In this document: one piece after another, positions 1 to 13,436 of the stretch
Layout of the letters: every line of letters starts with the position of its first letter
How positions within the stretch are numbered: position 1 is the first letter of the stretch
DNA from: Corydoras sp. C115
Taxonomy: Eukaryota > Chordata > Actinopteri > Siluriformes > Callichthyidae
Assembly (NCBI GenBank): GCA_019802505.1
Contig: JAFMOC010000002.1
Span: forward strand, 5,936,501-6,000,500
Length of the DNA stretch: 64,000 nucleotides
Direction of reading: 5' to 3'
Translations under genes and position numbers: made by a program
The notes under the pieces: generated by a model
Database searches by the model: none
What the model saw: only the letters and a program-made list of their open reading frames with translations
Told to the model about the DNA's origin: nothing

Positions 1-1779
1 AAACAACATCTGTAGAAGTGAATTGTTGACACAGACAGATGAAAAATACAATCTATAGTACTTCAAACAGAGGAATTGCCTGAAAAATGTCATATTTAGA
101 TCCTATGTTGCCTTGCTAGTTGTATAATAATTCACATCAACCTGTATGGCTTATGTGCAAGAAATATGTTATTGCTATCAGCTCTCTACATTGGCTAGAA
201 AACACAGTATCAGTTTATCACAAATAATCAACGTTTGGCGCTAGCTATGGTAAAAAATCAAGAAACTTGGCGTGGGTCATAAGGTATTGGCATATTATGT
301 AAAGAAATTTCTCCATAGATTTTCATTTTGCTACCATCAGAAGTCAATCCAATATCCAGAATTGGACTGAAGGACAGAGCACAGTGACTGAAGGCACAAT
401 TTAAGAAAAAGTTCTGTTTCCATACCTTAAGCCATGTAAGGTCTCTAAATGACACATACTGAGCTAAGCAACTTTATTTTAGTTAATTCTTTCAAAATTA
501 CATGGAGCTTTCTAATTGTGTGAGTTAACACTGACTTTGATTGCAGAACGTAAAACAGAATTATTATAGAAAGAATTATAACAAGAAGACAAGGAGAGAA
601 ATTGGGAGGTTTTAATATTGAATATTACTTTCTGGGGTATTATCTCAGGGGACAAGACAGAGTAATGTTCAGAGTAAAGTGATGATATCTTGCTAAGGCC
701 AGAGTTGATATTACTGGTGCAGCATTATAAAAGAAAGGAGGCCCTGATATATTTGATCCGCACACACTGGTGTGGAAGTGATTAGATCAGCACCTTGTTG
801 CAGCATGAACATATGCACCCCATTTTATAAAGCTACAAAATTGCTAAAATAACTACAAACTGTATGACAGAGCCACATTGATATATGTTATACAATGCCC
901 TCAGGGCTTAAACTTTTTTAGAAATGTTAGTTGAACCTTATTAACGCTAAGGAGGGAAGTAAACTGCAAGAGCAATCATATGTGCCCCCCAGCCCTATTT
1001 TTTTTTACTTTAGGAAAGTTACTGTAGGAAATGCTACATCATACAAAGGCATTTTACACAAAATGTCTGTGTTTTTGTGACAACCAATCATGGAATTAAA
1101 TCTTAATTAATGTGCACAAATAAAAAACCATACGACGCAGTTTGATGCAATGAGTATAGTGTCTTGCATGCAGCCCTGACTTCAACTCCAGTTAAAATGA
1201 GAAACTGCAAGCTGACTTCTTGCCCAAAATCAACACCTGACCTCACAAAACTCTTTTGCTTGAATGGGCACTAATTCCCACAGGCACAGTCCCATAGAAA
1301 AATGAGAATGGTCTCATAGAAGGCCTTCTTAGAAAATTAGAAGCATTATAGCAGCATAGATGAAGGAAGACTTCATATTAATGGTCATAGCTTTGGAAGA
1401 GAATATCCAGCAAGCACATACGCACGATGTAGGTCAGGTTTAAACATACCTTTGGTCATAAAATGAAAGGTTAATGGCTACATTGCAGGTGGTCCTACTG
1501 GTTGTAGAGCAGTTAGGAGGTTCCCTTTTACGGAATAAAGATCTTGTCACATGAGCCACTAAGTGTAAGACTGGAAGGTGAAAGCTGTCCATTTTTACTA
1601 TGTACTCCCATTTTTTTAGACTTAGTGATCATGAAACACAACAGCAGTAAATACCGGGGGGCTGTAAATTTGAGCTCACCCAGGCCATAAAAGCACAGTG
1701 TGCTAAATTACCCTGTTATTACCAATAATACAGTCTTGCTCTTTGCAGACCACCAGATACTCTGCATGGGTCTAGGGAC

Positions 1780-1823
<44 letters not shown>

Positions 1824-3432
1824 GAGAAGGAGGAGAGAGCTAATTTCAACCCCCTCTCTTGCCTCCGTTTGATATCAAGCGATGTCCAGGGAAAACAAAA
1901 TGCCAGTGAATAGGGATTGCTTCCACATTTACACAAACACATTCACAAATATTTGTGGTCTTACTGAATAGTAGACATGCACGCTTAAAATTCACAAAAG
2001 AGGACAGCTCCTGGGGTCTACGTCAACTCAGTGGGTAGTAAAGATAACTGGGAATGTCTAATAAAAGCAAATATATTGTTGCTATAAATTGTACATTTTT
2101 GACTTTTAGCAAAAGATCTACCCTTCTATGTTTTTTTGTTATACCCAATGATCTAAACTGGTGATTTCACTACAGGGGTTAAATGACCTTTTAAAACTAT
2201 GATTAAGGTTTAAGACAAGCATCCTCTCTGGGAGTTCATTAACTGGGGTGATTACATTTGAGCTTTGCCAGGCTCCTTAATGCACGAGAATGACATCACC
2301 TTAAATCTTGCCAATCAGGCCATGTATTCTAGGATGTCTGCCATGGAAATTCTGTGTTATGAGGTGGAGGTGCTGCTAAATTGTGTTTCTGTTAGTCAAA
2401 GAAAGAAGGGATCCTGATATCCAACTAAAATAAAAAAGTTCAGAGGGAAGTTCAAAGTCAAGTCAACAGAAGGATATTTTTGTACTTAGGGTTCTCTGCA
2501 AAAACCTTGGGCAGAAACTTTATTAATCTTTGATAATACATACTTCAGAAATGCTCTGAACCAATGTGTAAATGCTATAGCACACATGCTAAATACCAGC
2601 TAAAAAGACCAGAGCAAAAAATGTAACTCAATCTCAAAATGTTATTCTTTTAATCATTCAGCATGAACTGAGTTGGCTATCATTAGAATCTTGATCATTT
2701 ATAATAGAATCAAATTAGCCAATGAAGTTCAGAAAGTAGGAAATGAATCCCTGCCTCCTGGTATTTAAATATCTCACTGAAAAACAATGATTACATTGTA
2801 GTGACCCATGTTTCAAGGCCAGAGATGCCTTGGAGCTTTCACATATAATCAGAGATCTGATTACCATACTGTAACGGCTCACAGATCAGACCCAAGCTTA
2901 TGAGTGATTTATTACAGGGCAGAGAATTCAAATATTTTATGCTCAACATCAAATGTAATCTTAAACCAAATGTAATAATGTGTAAAACCAAATCACTGTT
3001 TTCATAAGTCCAAATCCCATGGAAACGTTTCCTGAATACTTCATACAACACTGAAATTTCAAAAAAAGGCTAGGTAAAACCTTTTCAGTAAAGATAATCC
3101 TGTTTGGATATCCCAGTATGATACTGCACCTTGTAATACTTTTACTTTATGGCTGTTAGCTTCTGACGCCACAGAGTACATGCTGAATGATGTAATAAAA
3201 TATTGAACATGTATGTGCAAACTATTGTCATACTTGATTTTTGTATAAAAATAGCATAAACACATTATTGGCAATTCAGTATGATATATTCAGTATGATT
3301 AGTACAGTATAAAGGGAATGAAGCTTATGATGGAATGTCAGATATCCAATTTGGTATATTCATATGCTTCAAATTATAGGATATGCTATAGTTAGCTTGT
3401 TGAAAAAAATTACAAAAGTGCCCCGCACTTAC
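1..3432 (-). other. fhod3: fhod3 intron 2 (partial)
   Basis: This stretch lies downstream of fhod3 exon 2 on the minus strand and should be intronic. I searched both strands by eye for the next conserved formin exon (the segment following the exon 2 peptide in vertebrate FHOD3) and did not find it. It is AT-rich unique-looking DNA with one (AG)n run near 1785-1830. No open frame here resembles a known protein. Confidence 0.6.
1785..1830. repeat. (AG)n microsatellite
   Basis: An almost pure AG dinucleotide run with one GG interruption near the centre, inside fhod3 intron 2. Confidence 0.95.
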
Positions 3433-3539
3433 CCTCCATCCTCCTGGAAGCCCTCCAGCTCATCTCTCTGCTCTGCCAGACTCGAATCCAGATCCAGGTA
3501 GCTTCCATTATGAGATAACTGAAGAGCACAGTCATCAAG
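3433..3539 (-). CDS. fhod3: fhod3 exon 2
   Basis: On the minus strand, this 107-nt block follows a good acceptor (pyrimidine tract ending TGCAG) and ends at a donor reading GTAAGT. It begins in phase 0 and encodes 35 codons plus two bases. The peptide opens LDDCALQLSHNG and contains SLAEQRDELEGFQ, which matches the second coding exon of vertebrate FHOD3 almost residue for residue. It continues directly from the last lysine of exon 1 at 21222. The two exons together give about 91 residues of the N-terminal regulatory region (GTPase-binding-like fold) that precedes the FH3-type repeats. The exon is too short to stand out as an open frame; it was recognised by similarity and splice signals. Confidence 0.93.
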
Positions 3540-4087
3540 CTGCAGGAAAAAATGTACACACATTCCATAAGATTTTTTCACAAGCAGTCTGACGGCTGTC
3601 ATGGTTTATAAAAAAGATAAGACAACAAAAACATGCTAACAGTTGAAAGAACAAAATTTTGTTTAAATACACTACGCATTCGAAGATATATGAACATGTC
3701 ATCTGTTTCCTTCAGGGCTTAGGTCCTTAGTTGTCAGCAGATGTCATTTTTTCCATCAAGGTTTTTGTCTACAAAACTTTCATTCACTGAGCATTTTGTT
3801 TTTCCTTATTGCATTATTATGAGTTTGACATGAAAATCCTATGCAAACAGAAGTTACATAAAAAAACAATAAGTGTCTGGCACCAACAATCATGCCCCAA
3901 GCTACAAGTATACACAAAACATGATAGTATTTATGTGTTATGGTATGCATATTAAATATATTAATATTAATATTTAAGGTGATTTTAGGTTTGTACAATG
4001 AACCTTCTGGTAGTAAAAAATATTAAAGTGAAGAATATTCAGTTAACAATTCTCTGTATCTCACTATGCTTTCTTCATTCATTAACA

Positions 4088-4145
4088 CATCAGAATCAGA
4101 ATACTTTATTAATCCCAGGAATTTAATTGCAGGAGATTGCAATTT
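4088..4145. repeat. Dispersed repeat fragment, unclassified
   Basis: The phrase 'cagaatactttattaatccc' resembles a short dispersed 3'-end repeat that is common in teleost genomes. A related reversed phrase occurs near 24955-24980. The class is not determined. Confidence 0.35.
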
Positions 4146-5682
4146 TTACAGAGGCTCTATTTTTCGTGCTATTTACAAAAGAATAGAATCTTCTCTTGTA
4201 AGAAAGAACGTGGCTTTACAGTCCAGTAATTTATGTTAATTATCTAAACCTAATTGGCAATTTAACTGATTTATTACAATTTACATGAGTGTTGGGAGGC
4301 TTCAAATCAAGTTTGCTCTCATGATGACTGTTCTTAGACGCTGCTAGATCCCTGCCGGAGGCAGGCTTGTTTGTTGACCCTCAATTACCACTCGGCGATA
4401 GGATTTAAAACCTCCCAGGGGGCTGAAGCTGAACTGCAGTAATATCTGTCAATCAACAAGTCAGCCTGGTCACCTCCATTTTTAACACGCTAATTACATA
4501 CCCACATGATCATTCGAACTTTAACTCTCTGGTGTAGCCAAGCCCAAGAGCCATTACCACAGCAAAGCTTAGCCCATGGGGCAGGTATGAATACCTTTAA
4601 AGTTGTAATACTATGTAGTTTACTTAAACATGTCTAGAATACCTCAAGGGTCATCTTAAAGGTCTTGGCCCATGTGCAGCTTTTATTTCAGCAGTGTCAT
4701 GCTTGGAAACATTTGCTAAACATGGCATATGAGTTGTTTTTCCAAAAAAGGTGAGCTAACCTTTTCTACTAGAGTCACAATAATCTATATCAACAGTGAC
4801 CTTTCAGGATGACAGTGGAATGTCTATATACTAGAAACTAAAGAGTGCTTCTTGTGCCTTCTCTGAAAAAAAATATTACAGTGGATTTCACTCAAGTTTC
4901 ATGTCAAGTTTGAACATCTTTGAAAGTGCAATACAAATAAGAATATGTAAGTTTTTTTCTACTTTATTTAATGACTGCAAAGAAAGTATTTCTAGTGTTG
5001 TTGCTGACCAACTTTTTTTAAAATTTTATTAACAAAATGTGCAACACATATGGGTAAGTGGCACTGTCAAGTTTAATAATATTTTGGATTGCTATTGTCT
5101 TACTAAAATTACTCTGGGCATTCATGAAAACAATTGTGAATTTATTGAAGCCTGTGTTCAAAATCCTTAATATCCTATTTTCAATAAACACCTGTTTCAG
5201 TTTACCATCAATGGTCATACCAATGGTCACTGGTGCACCCCATACCATGACACATATATGGTGGTTTTTACAGATTGTGTTAAAATTAACACACAATAAA
5301 TGATCGTATTGTCCGTTCGATGGTGGGGTGACTGCGATGGATGTTGATTAAGGTAATTTACGCACCTGCTGCTAAATGAACATTTACAGCCTAACAAATG
5401 CTGGAACATGCCATGGGAGAAAAGCAGTAAATCAGCCGTAGCTTGCGGCAGTTCCCCCAGCCAGCAAAAGTATTTTAATATGTATGAAAACCTATCCTGT
5501 CTCAGGTCATGAATCATTCTCATCCGATCACATTACCAATATCAATATAGTCAAATGTATTGATACAATCCATAACTTGATCTTTAATTGCTCCTGTCCT
5601 AAAATTCTATATTTTGTATGTAAATTTTACAGACTTTTAAATACTAAACTTGTTTATACTTATTAAATGAATGTAATATATA

Positions 5683-6125
5683 CAGTTGCAATCAGAAATA
5701 TTCAACACAAACCTCCAAAGACATTATAGAGATGTGGATGAAAGACAATGACAATAAATGACAAAAAACCTCATTAAACAACAAACAGTATTTATTAATA
5801 CATATTTCAGTTATTTTGACAACAGAAGTTCACTTAACTTTGAAGTTCAAATGAAAGATGTAACTCTTTGCACACATGTGCATGTGCACTATTTTTCAAC
5901 CCCCTGCTTTAATACTGTGTGGAGCATCCTTCAGCTTTTATAACTGCCAAAAAATGTTTTTGGTAAGTACTAACAAGCTTCTTACACCTCTCAATTGGAA
6001 TCTTGGCCCATTCTTCACGTGCAAAAGCCTCTAGTTCAGTGATGTTTGATGGCCGAGTTGCAATCATGGGAAAGACAAAGGAGTTTCCACAAAAGCTGAG
6101 AGAGGAGATTATTTCATCACACCTA
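5683..6125 (-). mobile_element. Tc1-like transposon fragment, rearranged
   Basis: The left part starts with an end-like motif (CAGTTGCAATCAG). Read on the minus strand, 5909 to about 6060 encodes a recognisable Tc1 transposase C-terminus with EEWAKIP followed by a short tail and a stop. Immediately to the right, about 6066-6125 reads on the plus strand as a Tc1-type N-terminus beginning MGKTKEFPQKL. The two ends are therefore in opposite orientation and the catalytic middle is missing. This is a dead, rearranged remnant, or two separate insertions that abut. Confidence 0.65.
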
Positions 6126-9100
6126 TAGCTATAACAGAATTTTTATTTACAAACTTGGAATGTTTGTATGGACAGACTCAGTGTTATGAGATTTGCACTT
6201 GAGACTCTGTGTAGATTGTGCAGATAGTTACAGATAAACAGTTATGCTGTTATGTAAAAATCCCACCTCCAAAATAGGATTCGTGTAAGATATGAAATAA
6301 AATAAATGCAATGATTTAGCTAAACCTTTAAAAATAAAAAAGCCAGATTAATAAATGGTATTTGATGTATAACATACATGATTTTGTATTTAAAATACTG
6401 CATCTGAGTTATCACAACTTGACCAAATTCTAGATTTGAATTCTAGTGCAGATTCTTTTTTACTCTTATAAAAAAAGGGTAATATGATATTTTCCCACTG
6501 GACTAAAGAGTTTAGAGGTGGTGACAGACCTTAAAGAAAACAAACCCAAACCAAACTCAAGCCTCAGCTAATTTTGTACTTATTTTTTTACTTGCTATGA
6601 TGTGGCTTAGCTGCTACTTGAATTAAAGCAACTCAATTAAAAGTGGGAGAAAGAGAGGGGTGCTAACTGGTAAATCCATTAAGTGGCTTTGATCCTTGCA
6701 GTTACTAGGTTCATAAGCAACGGCTAAGTGGCGCACCAACCAGTCAGAGTTTCAAAACAAACTAGTGAAAATGACACTGCCTGTGTTTGGATTTCCAACT
6801 GACGCTAAAATCATATTATAGCGTCTAAGAGTTATCCTTCTGTCTGAATGAAACTACATTAATTTAATATGATCACACCCTGAGGCATAAGACAGAGAAG
6901 TAAAGCACATGCAGTCTTCAGAAAATTATAGAACAGGTCTGAAAACTACAGGAAATCCAGACCAGGGAACCAGGGAACCAGAGTAAGAAGACTGTATTTA
7001 AAGGCCTGTGAACAGGCATGCCTGAAAGAGGTAAGGAAAGGGTGTGGCATGAAAATAATCATTTAGAAAAAAAATATAAGAAAAGTGGAAATCTCATTCA
7101 CCCAGCTCAGAGGTTCTTTGTAGGTTTGTTTACCTTGCAGACTGAAATCTGCATTTGGAATAGTCTGTGTGATTTACACCTAGGTATTTACTATAAGCAA
7201 TTAAAGCACACACAGGCAAAACATTTAATAACGGTGTTGTTGAGAAAACAGTACAACCTAAATAGCATTACATAAAAAGACATTTGATTTAAACATGGCC
7301 TTACGTTTTTTGTTAATAATGTTGACAAGTAGCCTGATGCTAATGTAAGTGTTTCACAGCTTATAAGGCTCTTATGTTATGTCTTTAAACTGAAGTGTTG
7401 CACTTCATTCTCCTGCCAAGACACTCGTGGTTGTATTTACAGCTCCAGGAGTCTGAAAAACCAGCCTGCTTCCTCAGAACTTGGCAACATAATTTAGGAG
7501 GGGAAAAAAAGGCAAACCACCTAATCTTTTTTCCCCATTTTCTTCCTGGAGTATCCAGCTGTGCTTCCTTGCTTACAGACTGACCAAAATATTTCAGCAG
7601 TTAAAACCTACAGCAGGTAGTTTAGATTATCAAACAAGTCAGCAATGAACTAGGAAGAGTGATAATCATCAGTATGTAGGGCAACTGTTCAGATCTAGCA
7701 AGCCAAAACAGATCCATCCTCAGGTTTTGACCCCTGAAAAGGATATAAATATAGATATAAATATATAGAAATGCTCCACATCTTTGGTTTAAAGTGGCAA
7801 AGACAGAATTTGTGTGTTGTTTGCTCTTTTACTGGAAGAAAAACCAGCGTTTATTTAAAATTTGCACTGCTTATTTTGGATTTTTTCTAAGACTTTGGGT
7901 AATGGTAAGTGATTTGCCAGGTTCTCTTTGCAATTATGTCATCCAGGCAGGTACCCCTAAATAAACTCAATAGCCATGCAAACATCAATAGAGACTGAAG
8001 GTACTAAACAAGCTCTAGCGGGAAGACGATTGCAAATATTAATATGTTATGAAAAATAAATCATTAAAAGGGATCATGATCACAAGTTCTTTTACATCTG
8101 GTCAAACACTTAAGATTAGAGTGATTAGAGTATTCTGATGGAAATGATTGCAATTAGCAAACATAATTTTGCTTATTTTTATAAAATAGCTTTAATTCTG
8201 TAAAAGGGTGGGCAGACCCAGAATTTCCTGTGTGGAGTTTGCATGTGGTGTGTCTGCCGAGCGATGGACTGACAACCTTCTAGGAGGTTTTTTCACTTTT
8301 TTTCGGGAAAAGTTCGACACAGTCCACAACCTTAGATAGAAAATCAATAATTCATTCTGAAAACTGACCTGGAAACTAAAAAAAGATGTTACACACTGTG
8401 TACCTGAATTCATTACAGAGCTGATGTGTCCCCACCAAGATTGTGACCTGGTGACCTTGTGGCTGGAGGACTGCAGTAAAGGACCAAATCCAGACCTGGC
8501 CTATTCCCTTCAACCACAGAGGAGAGCCGAGGGCAGGATGCACTAAAAATAAAATTGCACTGGGAACCAGCTCAGCCCTCCAAATCCGCACAGTCAGTCT
8601 CATCCTTAATTTCATTTCCAAGCAGGGCTTTTGAAAATATGAAGGCAAAATAAACCATAGTATGCATTTAAACGTGTACTGTGTAATTTCTTTTTCTCCT
8701 TCAGTCACTTGTGTCTTGCATTTGGTTTTATTCTGTCAGCAAAAACATTTTCTGTGAGAAAGTCCAGTACAAGATAATTGTTACTAAAACTCTGTATAGT
8801 GATACTCAATGGGCTTCTTTAGTTCAGTTCACGTCTTTGTTAAGGATCAGGTGTTGCTATACAGACACCTGCAGACACAAAAGCCAAACGAGGCTAGAAA
8901 TACAAACAGCGTTTAGATTTTTTCAGTTCCAGAATTAAGATCATGAAGTAGCCTGTACTTAAAGTTATAGCCTGCCTCTACATCAAAAGAGAATGACATT
9001 TTATGGTAGCTGAATTAGCTGAAAGCAGGCGTAGTCATCTCAGTGCACACGGTAACAGAACCCGGGTTCAACCTTTGTTTACAGGATATAATAGGCCTGT

Positions 9101-10502
9101 GGTGTTCACACAAACACAAAGTACACAATTAGCAAGCATATTAAAATGCAAAAGTGGCATGGAAGAGACCACAAGAGCAATCTTCTGTCTCTGAGATGCA
9201 AGCCTACAGAATAAGGGCAGTGCATGATGTCCTGAAAGCTCCTGGGGTGGATGTTTTCCTGCACACAGTGGCATAAAAGTGTAGAGATGTGCCACAGTGC
9301 TGCAAAACCGCAACTCTACATAACAATGTCTAAGGATAATCCAGACTGCAGCCACAGACATGAAGGCCTAGCCTATATTTTACAGCATTTAACATAACTT
9401 CTCATTACTGCACTCTGTAATTTCGGTGAAATTCATGTGCAGACAGAAAAGGCTTCCTCAAAAAAGAAAGGCAGTTTTCATTAAAAAAAGAAAAGCCGTG
9501 TGAGCATGCATGCGTGTTTACCGGTTCAATAATCATTCACGGGCACCAGCTGAACAGAGGCCACTTTTAAAGCTGCTTTACATTTAACAAGCTAGTTAAT
9601 GTTTCCCCCTGACCTTGTCACTTCATTAACTGACCAAACCGTTTCCATAGCCCACATTCTGCCAGTAAAATATAACAAAATTGTTTTTTTATTTTATTAG
9701 CTTTCACCTAACACTAACTATAGTAGGTAACAGATACCATTACCATGTCAAAACACTTTATACCAATCACCTTCACCGAGAAAGGATTTCTTCTTGAACA
9801 GCTCTCCTCTTTGAACTAAAGCATAGCACCTTCTTTTGTTTCATCTTTATCCATAAAAAACTTACATACAGCAGAGCGGCACATGTTGTACAGATTTAAA
9901 TGTATTCCTTTTAGCTATATTTTGGTATTGTGTCATTTTATTTTATTTTATTCCACTTACTTTTTTTTCTTTACATTTGTATTTGCTTAATGTGCGCACA
10001 AAACATTTCACTGCAAGTTGTACTGAGTATAACTATGTTTATGACAAATAAACTGTGATTTAATTTGATTTTAGAATGATTCAGTATAGGAGTAGATGGT
10101 TCAATACAGAGATCTCTAAGAACCTACCTATCAATCAATTTTGACATTTTAAATACCAATGTATGAAAGTTCTTATAATGTATGGATAGACTTTGAATGC
10201 AAAACCATGAGTGTTATTATAAATTTGCAACTATTGCAGGTTAAGCTCATGTTATTATTCTGCCCAAATGCACAAGGCATGCTCCAAAAGACATGACTGA
10301 ATAAGTTTGGAGTGGACACGCGTCACTGACCTCGATCATTTGGGATAAACTAGACTGTGAGCCAGACCCTTTCATCCAATACCAGCATTTCAATCCTTCA
10401 TTACAAGAGGCTTAGATGAGTTGTGTGAATGAATAAGGGTCAACTTGACTGTAAGAACTACATACATATGGACATACATACATACTGTCATACATAAAAT
10501 CA

Positions 10503-10540
10503 CTGCTCACTGGCAGAATTCTGCTCACTGGCAGAATTAC
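10503..10540. repeat. Short tandem duplication (about 18 bp x2)
   Basis: The phrase 'tgctcactggcagaatt' occurs twice in tandem just left of the (TA)n run that abuts the Tc1-like element. Confidence 0.85.
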
Positions 10541-10567
10541 AGGGACACGTGTGTAAAATAACAAGGA

Positions 10568-10571
<4 letters not shown>

Positions 10572-10635
<64 letters not shown>
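10572..10635. repeat. (TA)n microsatellite
   Basis: A pure TA run of about 64 bp directly abutting the left terminal repeat of the Tc1-like element at 10636. Tc1 elements insert at TA, so the run is a natural target or an expansion of the duplicated TA. Confidence 0.95.
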
Positions 10636-10638
<3 letters not shown>

Positions 10639-12218
10639 TCATATGCAAAAGTTTGGGCACCCGTATTAATCTTAATCATTTTTAGTTCTAAATATTTGGG
10701 TGTTTGCAACAGCCATTTCAGTTTGATCTATCTAATAACTGATGGACACAGTAAAATTTCAGGATTGAAATGAGGTTTATTGTACTAACAGAAAATGTGT
10801 AATATGCATTGAATCAAAATTTGACAGGTGCAAAAGTTTGGGCACCTCAACAGTAAAGTGACATTAATATTTAGTAGATCTTCCTTTTGCAAAAATAACA
10901 GCCTCTAGTCGCTTCCTGTAGCTTTTAATCAGTTCCTGGATCCTGGATGAAGGTATTTTTTCCTCTTTACAAAACAATTCCAGTTCAGTTAAGTTTGATG
11001 GTCACCGAGCATGGACAGCCCGCTACAAATCATCCCACAGATGTTCAATGATATTCAGGTCTGGGGACTGGGATGGCCATTCCAGAACATTGTAATTGTT
11101 CCTCTGCATGAATGCCTGAGTAGATTTGGAGCAGTGTTTTGGATCATTGTCTTGCTGAAATATCCATCCCCGGCGTAACTTCAACTTCGTCATTGATTCT
11201 TGAACATTATTCTCAAGAATCTGCTGATACTGAGTGGAATCCATGCGACCCTCAACTTTAACAAGATTCCCGGTGCCGGCATTGGCCACACAGCCCCAAA
11301 GCATGATGGGACCTCCACCAAATTTTACAGTGGGTAGCAAGTGTTTTTTTGACGCCATGCATAACACCTTTTTGTATGACCAAACAACTCAATCTTTGTT
11401 TGATCAGTCCACAGGACCTTCTTCCAAAATGAAGCTGGCTTGTCCAAATGTGCTTTTGCATACCTCAGGCGACTCTGTTTGTGGCGTGCTTGCAGAAACG
11501 ACTTCTTTCGCATCACTCTCTCATACAGCTTCTCCTTGTGCAAAGTGCGCTGTATTGTTGACCGATGCACAGTGACACCATCTGCAGCAAGATGATGCTG
11601 CAGCTCTTTGGAGGTGGTCTGTGGATTGTCTTTGACTGTTCTCACCATTCTTCTCCTCTGCCTTTCTGATATTTTTATTGGCCTGCCACTTCTGGGCTTA
11701 ACAAGAACTGTCCCTGTGGTCTTCCATTTCCTTAATATGTTCCTCACAGTGAAAACTGACAGGTTAAATCTCTGAGACAACTTTTTGTATCCTTCCCCTG
11801 AACAACTATGATGAACAATATTTGTTTTCAGATCATTTGAGAGTTGTTTGGAGGAGCCCATGATGCCACTCTTCAGAAGAGATTCAAATAGGAGAACAAC
11901 TTGCAATTAGCCACCTTAAATACCTTTACTCATGATTGGATTCATCTGGCTATGTAGTTCAAAGCTCAATAAGGTTACCAAACCAATTTTGTGCTTGAGT
12001 AAGTCAGTAAAAAGTAGTTACGAGTATTCAAATCAATAAAATTATAAGGGTACCCATACTTTTGCACCTGTCAAATTTTGGTTTAATGCATATTGCACAT
12101 TTTCTGTTAGTACAATAAACCTCATTTCAGTCCTGAAATATTACTGTGTCCATCAGTTATTAGATATATCAAACTGAAATGGCTGTTGCAAACACCCAAA
12201 TATTTAGAACTAAAATGA
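10636..12218 (-). mobile_element. Tc1-like DNA transposon (IR/DR type), right end truncated
   Basis: The inverted repeats are about 170-210 bp. The left arm carries two copies of a short direct repeat (GCAAAAGTTTGGGCACC) near 10646 and 10830. The right arm, 12048-12218, mirrors the inner copy and most of the arm, including the phrase around 'tgggtgtttgcaac'. However, it lacks about 40 bp corresponding to the outer end, so it has lost its outer direct repeat. Between the arms lies a degraded transposase on the minus strand. The arm architecture resembles the IR/DR group of fish Tc1 elements. It is inserted in fhod3 intron 1, transposase antisense to the window and sense to fhod3. Confidence 0.9.
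10864..11861 (-). pseudogene. Tc1-like transposase, broken
   Basis: The remnant starts at a MGSSKQLS-type N-terminus, which I prefer over the upstream in-frame Met at 11906. It shows paired helix-turn-helix DNA-binding segments, then the DDE core: first Asp in the LWTDQTKIELFG block, second Asp in the QQDNDPKH block, Glu in SPDLNIIEHLW. The frame shifts near 11340-11350, beside a run of T, so the reading is split in two frames. Two stops follow shortly after the EHLWDDL segment at about 11020. The C-terminal tail can still be traced to a terminal stop at 10864. Full-length family members are about 340 residues. This copy cannot make active enzyme. Confidence 0.92.
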
Positions 12219-12669
12219 TATATATATTTATTTTATTTTTTATTTTTATTCTTTTACCTTGACAGTCTACTGAGCTTCAGCAGATCAATTTTGAAAAGAT
12301 TTGATAAAAATCTAGAAGAGACTATTTGGAAAAGTGCAGAATTTTTACTTTTTGAAATATCTGAGTTTACATTTTTTTAATGGACATGACAAAGTTGTGT
12401 ACAATGTATTGCACCAGATGAGTGTAAACATGTTACTGTAGATTAAAATATGTGCAAGTTATTAGCAGTGAATAGATGAATTTTTGACTGAGCAGATATA
12501 CAGTTCAGTCAAGTTTGATCATCATTGGTCCATGGGAACACTCAAAAGCATTCTCAAATCTTATTGGCTGATGGTGGTCGGAAATTTTGAGAGAGGGAGT
12601 TGCACTGATGCTGAATGTGTATGTGAAGTTGTAGAATTTTTTATTAAAGGGTTTTAGTTTTTTAGTAAA

Positions 12670-12991
12670 TGATGTTCGAAACCCAACCTGGGTGGAGTTT
12701 CCATGTTCTCCCTGTGTCCTTTGTGGGTTTCCTCCAGGTTCTCCGGTTTCCTCCCACAGTCCAAAAACATGGATCAATGTCTATTGAATTCTCAACATTA
12801 CCCCATATAGAGTGTGTCTGTGTGTGTGTGTGTCTGTTTGAGTGGGTGTATGCACAGCGAGGGATTGGTGCTCTCTCCTGTCCAGCGCTTGAAACTTTCT
12901 CCCCTGTATGGGCATGGGGAACCCCCCCCTCCCACAACCCTAGTAAAAGGGAATAAAGTGGAAGATAATGGATGGATGGATGGATGGATGG
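12670..12991 (+). mobile_element. tRNA-headed SINE copy, 5' truncated
   Basis: This copy shares the SINE body found throughout the window: the 'gggtggagtttccatgttct' region, the 'tttcctcccacagtcc' region, a TG-rich middle and a tail of GGAT units at 12970-12990. The tRNA-like head is missing. Confidence 0.85.
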
Positions 12992-13125
12992 AGTTGTAAG
13001 TCAGACCAGTGAGTCAGTGAACGGGATATTTTTAAAGATGTTTTTAAAAATGTCATAATACTATTGTGTAAATGGTGTATATAAAAAATACAGTCATGAC
13101 ATCTGCAATATAAAACAACTTCATT

Positions 13126-13436
13126 CATACATTATCTTCCGCTTAATACTATACAATAGTCAGAGGGGGTTCCCCATTCCCATCCAGGTTTCGGGCGCTG
13201 GGCAGATACACCCAGGACAGAAGCCAATCTATCGCTGGGCAAACTTGCTCACACAAACACACACACAAACACACACTATATGGGTCAATTTAAAGCAATC
13301 AATTTACCTTGAATCAAGGTTTTTGGACTGTGGGAGGAAACCAGAGAACCCGAAGGAAACCCACACAGACACTGGCTGAACATGGAAACTCCACCTAGAT
13401 CGGTTTTCGAACGTGGAATCACCAGCGCCAAGAGAC
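13126..13436 (-). mobile_element. tRNA-headed SINE copy, diverged
   Basis: The same SINE body on the minus strand runs from the tail side ('attatcttccgctt') to near the head ('cagcgcc'). It is more diverged than most copies, with several substitutions and an interrupted CA-rich middle. It sits only 135 bp from the plus-strand copy at 12670, giving a tail-to-tail arrangement. Confidence 0.85.

Noticed and set aside
8376..8708. 110-codon minus-strand open frame in fhod3 intron 1
   Set aside because: No recognisable domain, no coding-like composition and no splice context; likely a chance frame.
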